A stretch of 64,000 nt of DNA from the NCBI GenBank assembly GCA_032378655.1, contig JAVYJS010000003.1, positions 37,133-101,132 on the forward strand, read 5' to 3'. Numbering within the stretch: the first letter of the stretch is position 1; every line of letters begins with the position of its first letter. A program made the translations under genes and the position numbers. Origin of the DNA: Arsenophonus melophagi. Its GTDB lineage: Bacteria; Pseudomonadota; Gammaproteobacteria; Enterobacterales; Enterobacteriaceae. Shown here one piece after another: positions 60,072 to 64,000 of this stretch. The notes beneath the pieces were generated by a model. The model had not been told where the DNA came from. It worked only from the letters and a program-made list of their open reading frames with translations, and made no database searches.

Positions 60072-60131
60072 GTTGATCTTTGAAGATCAAATTATACTAA
60101 AGTTGATCTTTGAAGATCAAATTATACTAAA
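60072..60131. repeat. Perfect tandem duplication, 2 x 30 bp
   Basis: The unit at 60072-60101 is repeated exactly at 60102-60131. Each unit contains a small hairpin (TTGATCT/AGATCAA), so the duplication also doubled a hairpin. Confidence 0.88.
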
Positions 60132-60266
60132 AAGGTATTAGTAAATGACGAAAGAAAACAGCTTTCAGTAATAGTAGCGATGATACAGATTTTTATGATA
60201 AAAGTAACATCAGAGACTGATGGTCTATAAGTTTCTGGAATGCTGGAGTGGTTTTATAAAAAGAAA

Positions 60267-60292
60267 ATTGCTGTTGAGTAATCAACAGCAAT
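60267..60292. repeat. Inverted repeat, 11-bp arms, 4-nt loop
   Basis: 60267-60277 pairs with 60282-60292. Confidence 0.7.
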
Positions 60293-60509
60293 GACAGAAC
60301 ATGCTATAAAAGAGTTAACTTGACCAAAACTACAATTAATTTAATAGTATTAATACTTGTGCTAGATGTATTGTCAACTATGATTGACAAATCTCAGCTT
60401 TTTGGTAAAAAAGACTCCAAATAACGTATTTAATTTTCAGAATAAGTTAAAAACTGATTGGACCGTGTTGTATAGTATTATTTCATGAATGTATGAAATC
60501 AGTTACTCT

Positions 60510-60577
60510 ACTTTTCTTTTACATTTCTTTCATATCTCAATACTTATTGAGATATGAAAGAAATGTAAAAGAAAAGT
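60510..60577. repeat. 68-bp palindrome, 33-bp perfect arms, 2-nt loop
   Basis: 60510-60542 is the exact reverse complement of 60545-60577, the equal longest in the window. One arm is pyrimidine-rich and the other purine-rich. It lies 290 nt past the ndh stop, too far and without the T-tract expected of a terminator. Confidence 0.9.
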
Positions 60578-60701
60578 GAATTCATTGCAATGAGTAAATA
60601 AAATAGCATAAACTAAACTTGTTTCAATAAATTACTATAAACTTCATTATTCGCTTCTACTTCGTTTAGAAGTTGGTAAATAAAGAGTAGTTGGTAAATA
60701 A

Positions 60702-60729
60702 AATCTGAGAAATCTAAATTTCTCAGATT
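60702..60729. repeat. Inverted repeat, 12-bp arms, 4-nt loop
   Basis: 60702-60713 pairs with 60718-60729, 135 nt after the ndh stop (minus strand). On the minus strand the next bases (TTTATTTACC) are T-rich, so it is a possible ndh terminator. Confidence 0.6.
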
Positions 60730-60863
60730 ACAAAACAATTTTACTGAAAGGCTCTATTGTTAGAGCACTACTTGCAAGTATCTTAAATATACTTTAGTAT
60801 TTCCTTTCATGGAAAGGTAATAAATTATTACTCTCATAGAATATGATTCATTCTCAACGAGAG

Positions 60864-62168
60864 TTAATGTAATTTTAATCTAGGTCTGATAATACGATTG
60901 ATGCTAGTAACTAAGATTAGCAATCCGGTTTTAATATAACCATGTAATACTATCTGATGAATGCGAAAAAGTGAAATATAGACTATACGAGCAATTTTTC
61001 CTTCAACCATCAGATGGCCCCCTATTAAATTTCCCATCAAACTCCCAATAGTACCAAAACGAGACAATGAGATTACATAACCACGATCTTTATAAGTATA
61101 CTTTTTTAAATCTTTACCATTTAATAATGCTAAGATATTTTTATAACATAAATTTGCCATCTGATGAGCGGCTTGTGCACGAGGAGGCACAAAGCCACCC
61201 CCTTTTATAGGGCAAGAAGCACAATCACCAATAGCAAAAATAGTATTATCGAGTGACGTCTGCAAGGTCGGTTGAACAAATAATTGATTAATTTGATTGG
61301 TTTCTAAACCACCAATCTGTTGCATAAAATCAGGCGCCTTAATACCAGCCGCCCAAATCATAAGGTCAGCATTAATCTTTTTTGCTGATTGTGTATTTAG
61401 TCCATCAGCATCTACACTAGTCACCACGGTATCTGTCAAAACATGTACGCCCAACTTACTTAGTGTATCATGCGCTCCTTTAGAGAACTGTATAGGTAAC
61501 ATAGGTAATATTCGTTTTCCTGCTTCAATTAAAATGACATTCAGTGCTTTTTTATTTAAGCCTTTAAAACCATAATTCGTTAATTGATCAATAGCATTAT
61601 AAAGTTCAGCAGATAACTCAACGCCAGTGGCACCGCCACCAACAATCGCTATATTAATCTTATCATCTGGTTTATTTCGCAATGAGTAACTAAGAAATAA
61701 ATTTAACATTTTATCATGAAAATGATGTGCCTGTGTCAGGCTATCTAGGAAAAAACAATTTTCTTTTACTCCATCAGTGCCAAAATCATTAGAAACACTA
61801 CCTAATGCCATGACTAAAACATCAAAATATAATCGTCGCTCAGGAACTAATAATTTCCCATCTTTATCATATATTACAGAAAGCGTAATACTTTTATTTT
61901 TACGATCGATATCTATTAAACAACCTAATTGAAAATGGAAATAATGATTTCGAGCATGTGCTAAATAACTGAGTGCATCAACGTCTGAATCTAGAGAACC
62001 AGCTGCAACTTCATGTAATAAAGGTTTCCAAAAATGACTTTTATTACGATCAACTAATATAATTTCAGCTTTATGTTTTCGCCCTAATGTATTTCCTAAT
62101 TTAGTAGCAAGCTCTAATCCTCCTACCCCACCGCCGACAATGATAATTTTTATTTTTGTCGTCATCAT
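60864..62168 (-). CDS. ndh: NADH dehydrogenase II (NADH:quinone oxidoreductase)
   Basis: Ndh is a single-subunit, non-proton-pumping dehydrogenase on the inner face of the membrane that feeds electrons from NADH to quinone. The FAD motif IIVGGGVGGLELATKLG (residues 9-25), the NADH motif IAIVGGGATGVELSAELYN (near 173-191) and FAIGDCASCP are intact, and the C-terminal region has the amphipathic and hydrophobic segments that bind the membrane. Its 434 residues equal E. coli. It stands alone, 2.4 kb from lolC in an orientation that matches inverted E. coli order. Confidence 0.96.
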   Translation of the reverse strand: MMTTKIKIIIVGGGVGGLELATKLGNTLGRKHKAEIILVDRNKSHFWKPLLHEVAAGSLDSDVDALSYLAHARNHYFHFQLGCLIDIDRKNKSITLSVIYDKDGKLLVPERRLYFDVLVMALGSVSNDFGTDGVKENCFFLDSLTQAHHFHDKMLNLFLSYSLRNKPDDKINIAIVGGGATGVELSAELYNAIDQLTNYGFKGLNKKALNVILIEAGKRILPMLPIQFSKGAHDTLSKLGVHVLTDTVVTSVDADGLNTQSAKKINADLMIWAAGIKAPDFMQQIGGLETNQINQLFVQPTLQTSLDNTIFAIGDCASCPIKGGGFVPPRAQAAHQMANLCYKNILALLNGKDLKKYTYKDRGYVISLSRFGTIGSLMGNLIGGHLMVEGKIARIVYISLFRIHQIVLHGYIKTGLLILVTSINRIIRPRLKLH

Positions 62169-62221
62169 AACTACCTTGTCCTAGAATAATTTTTTATTCA
62201 AATAAAATTAATTAATAGCTT

Positions 62222-62265
62222 TCAATAATCCACTATGTTCTTATTAGAACATAGTGGATTATTGA
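62222..62265. repeat. Inverted repeat, 20-bp perfect arms, 4-nt loop, upstream of ndh
   Basis: 62222-62241 pairs exactly with 62246-62265. It is about 55 nt upstream of the ndh start (minus strand), so it lies in the promoter or leader. Confidence 0.83.
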
Positions 62266-63155
62266 TTCATATTTAAATTGATTCAATCCAATTGATACCA
62301 ATTTATAGACTGGAGATTTTATCTCTTTGCATTAACATTGACGATGTTATTTTATTTTTTATAATTAAGCGTCATCATACAATCTCTTCAGTTATCAACC
62401 TCTGCCTTATTAAGGTTACGATACGCAAAAACGCAAAAGATATTGTGATTACAATTGAATCAGACATTAAAAATATTTAATAAGTAAAATACTTTATCTT
62501 TATATAAAGATGCGTGATTACTGCTGTGTTCAATAATCGTATAATTAGCATTATTTTTATGCAAAACATAATGCTATCTTGGTTACTAACCAGTAATAAT
62601 TTTACTGGCGCCTTTTATGCAATTTACATAAAATAAAATTTTATTTAGTTTCTATTTTAATAGAACAATATAGTAATAAATAAAGAAATAAATAAATAAA
62701 TACATAAATAGACTAAAAGGTTAAATCATCCTTAAATACAGCAATATATAGCTTGATTATAATATCGGTTGATATTGATTGTTGAGTGCATTCCCTAACT
62801 GACCTATATTTAATATATGTCTATTTTAGTACGCATATCATGTTACTTGATTAATAGATTGATGCCTATCATGATGCACTACAAGAATTGTTTTATCTAA
62901 TTTAATATTACTTTTAATATACCTATTCATAGATATAAATAGCGATTTCAATTGTAAATATAAGATTCGTATCTTATATTCCAGATAATTTGTACATCAT
63001 TTCACTGATACTACAGTTTAACACTGGTTCATGATCACGATCATTTTTCGGCATCAGTTAACAACTGTAACATACTATATCAGTATAGTATAGTAGTTAA
63101 ATAATCTAGTAAATTTAGATCAATATTTATTGTTAAAAGCAAATAAAAAATTTGG

Positions 63156-63202
63156 TTTTCTCTCTTTGCTTTTCTCTGCTATGAAAAAGCAAAGAGAGAA
63201 AA
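63156..63202. repeat. Inverted repeat, 18-bp perfect arms, 11-nt loop
   Basis: 63156-63173 pairs with 63185-63202. Like 60510-60577, one arm is rich in pyrimidines (TTTTCTCTCTTTGC). Confidence 0.8.
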
Positions 63203-63921
63203 TTAGGAACAATTCTTATAAAGATCTCACTATTCATAATATTTAATAGTACATTAATCAACTCTACATCAAGACGATGCAGACCATTGAGTAATAAGCT
63301 TCACTTAGTTTAGATCATGTTCCATGCTATATTATATATAGCCATTAGCGGAAAATATTTTTGTTAAATTGCCAATAAAAAGATAATCAAGGTACAAAAT
63401 ATGATTGTACTATTACTTACTACTTTAATAAATTGCTAATGCAATTATGAGAACAATAAATGATAATATTCAAAAGTCATCATAATTTTAAAGATTATCA
63501 ACAGCACAAGCAATCTCAATAAGCCATCAATGCTATTGAATCAAAGTATATGCATCTTTATAAAATCATTCTTCTGAACATATAAATGTTATTGCATGAA
63601 ATTTAACATGTCTTATATATTCTTATAACCGTACATTTAAAATCGATTGGCTAACATCTTAAACCTAATCATAACATCTTCCGAATAACTTTCTAATCAT
63701 AATCATGATTTAGTAACGTAAATCACAGTAATATTCATTATTAATTTATACTACAAAGTTATATTGTATATCGTATATAAAACTATTTTTTTTAGTAAAC
63801 CAATAAAACAAATGAAGTACAATAACCTTGATAGTATATTGATAAGTTATGTAATTCCATGAACTATTCAGTATGGTTAATAGAGCATGGTTAACAGTAT
63901 GAATCCGTGAAGATACAGCTT

Positions 63922-63949
63922 GACACCGTCTTTATATAAAGACGGTGTC
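63922..63949. repeat. Perfect 28-bp palindrome
   Basis: 63922-63935 pairs with 63936-63949 without a loop. The outer half is G+C-rich (GACACCGTC). Confidence 0.8.
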
Positions 63950-64000
63950 TCAAAAATAGATTAGGATCTATTCATATTATGGGAATAATGTTGTGTTTTC

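Larger units (their letters stand above)
58445..60863. other. 2.4-kb gap between lolC and ndh
   Basis: No gene recognised; several E. coli genes between ndh and lolC are lost. It has hairpins at 58644-58670, 59674-59732, 60267-60292, 60510-60577 and 60702-60729, a perfect 30-bp tandem duplication (60072-60131) and a 14-bp repeat with an 18-bp period (60671 and 60689). Confidence 0.6.
62169..64000. other. Gap from ndh to the right edge
   Basis: No gene recognised. A 62-codon plus frame (62292-62480) has no known relative. Hairpins lie at 62222-62265, 63156-63202 and 63922-63949, and a short ATACTATA/TATAGTAT hairpin lies near 63070. Confidence 0.58.

Noticed and set aside
60072..60131. CRISPR-like repeats (identical units containing a dyad)
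   Set aside because: Only two units, directly adjacent with no spacer, and no cas genes. It is a simple tandem duplication.
62292..62480. 62-codon plus-strand frame after ndh
   Set aside because: No ribosome binding site, no recognised family, and composition like the gap.

Overview
The window is AT-rich chromosomal DNA from a gammaproteobacterium of the order Enterobacterales. Almost every protein aligns over its full length with its Escherichia coli counterpart, and several gene strings keep the E. coli order. The genome looks reduced. About 34 kb of the 64 kb is coding, most partner genes expected inside conserved operons are gone, and long gene-free stretches (up to 5 kb) separate the survivors. 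This pattern fits a host-restricted, probably insect-associated, symbiont in a middle stage of decay. The species is not identified; a Pantoea- or Serratia-type symbiont is a guess. No tRNA, rRNA, intact insertion sequence, prophage or CRISPR array was recognised.

Layout: (1) 1-5.2 kb, a gene desert with a possible truncated exported-protein gene at the left edge. (2) 5.2-10.2 kb, hemN and a polar amino-acid ABC transporter (binding protein and two permeases, no ATPase gene beside them), all on the minus strand. (3) 12.2-17.7 kb, pabC, a fossil of mltG, tmk, holB, tatD-type ycfH, hinT, lpoB. (4) 18.2-25 kb, isolated trhP/yegQ, rhtA and ybgI. (5) 26.6-41.4 kb, the best-preserved block: rpoE, rseC, lepA, lepB, rnc, era, recO, pdxJ, acpS, yfhL, tadA, purL. 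(6) 42.5-48.3 kb, ubiI-ubiH-pepP (minus) and ygfA. (7) 50.5-62.2 kb, mnmA, purB, lolE-lolD-lolC, ndh, which is the E. coli ndh...lolCDE...purB-mnmA segment in inverted orientation. Retained functions are housekeeping: translation and tRNA modification, purine, folate, heme, quinone and vitamin B6 synthesis, protein secretion, lipoprotein export, envelope stress and respiration.

The most unusual signal is structural. The gaps hold dozens of perfect or nearly perfect inverted repeats, with arms of 10-33 bp and usually a 0-7 nt loop. All have different sequences and most lack a terminator T-tract. A rough estimate (chance of a base match about 0.28 in such AT-rich DNA) predicts far less than one perfect 15-bp arm pair with a short loop in 64 kb; more than twenty are seen. 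The same structures occur inside some coding regions (mnmA, holB, tadA, lepB, lolC) and across gene ends (ygfA, lolE, the ABC permease). In ygfA the second arm lies in a C-terminal extension absent from the E. coli protein, so the arms look newly made by copying nearby sequence in inverted orientation. Short perfect tandem duplications (13-30 bp) are also scattered through the gaps. I infer an active template-switch or slippage mutational process, perhaps with loss of hairpin-cleaving nucleases.

Other points of decay: sigma-E remains but its anti-sigma genes rseA and rseB are gone from between rpoE and rseC; UbiI has lost invariant glycines of its FAD-binding motifs while UbiH next door is intact; and a 210-bp sequence occurs twice, after purL and after ygfA.
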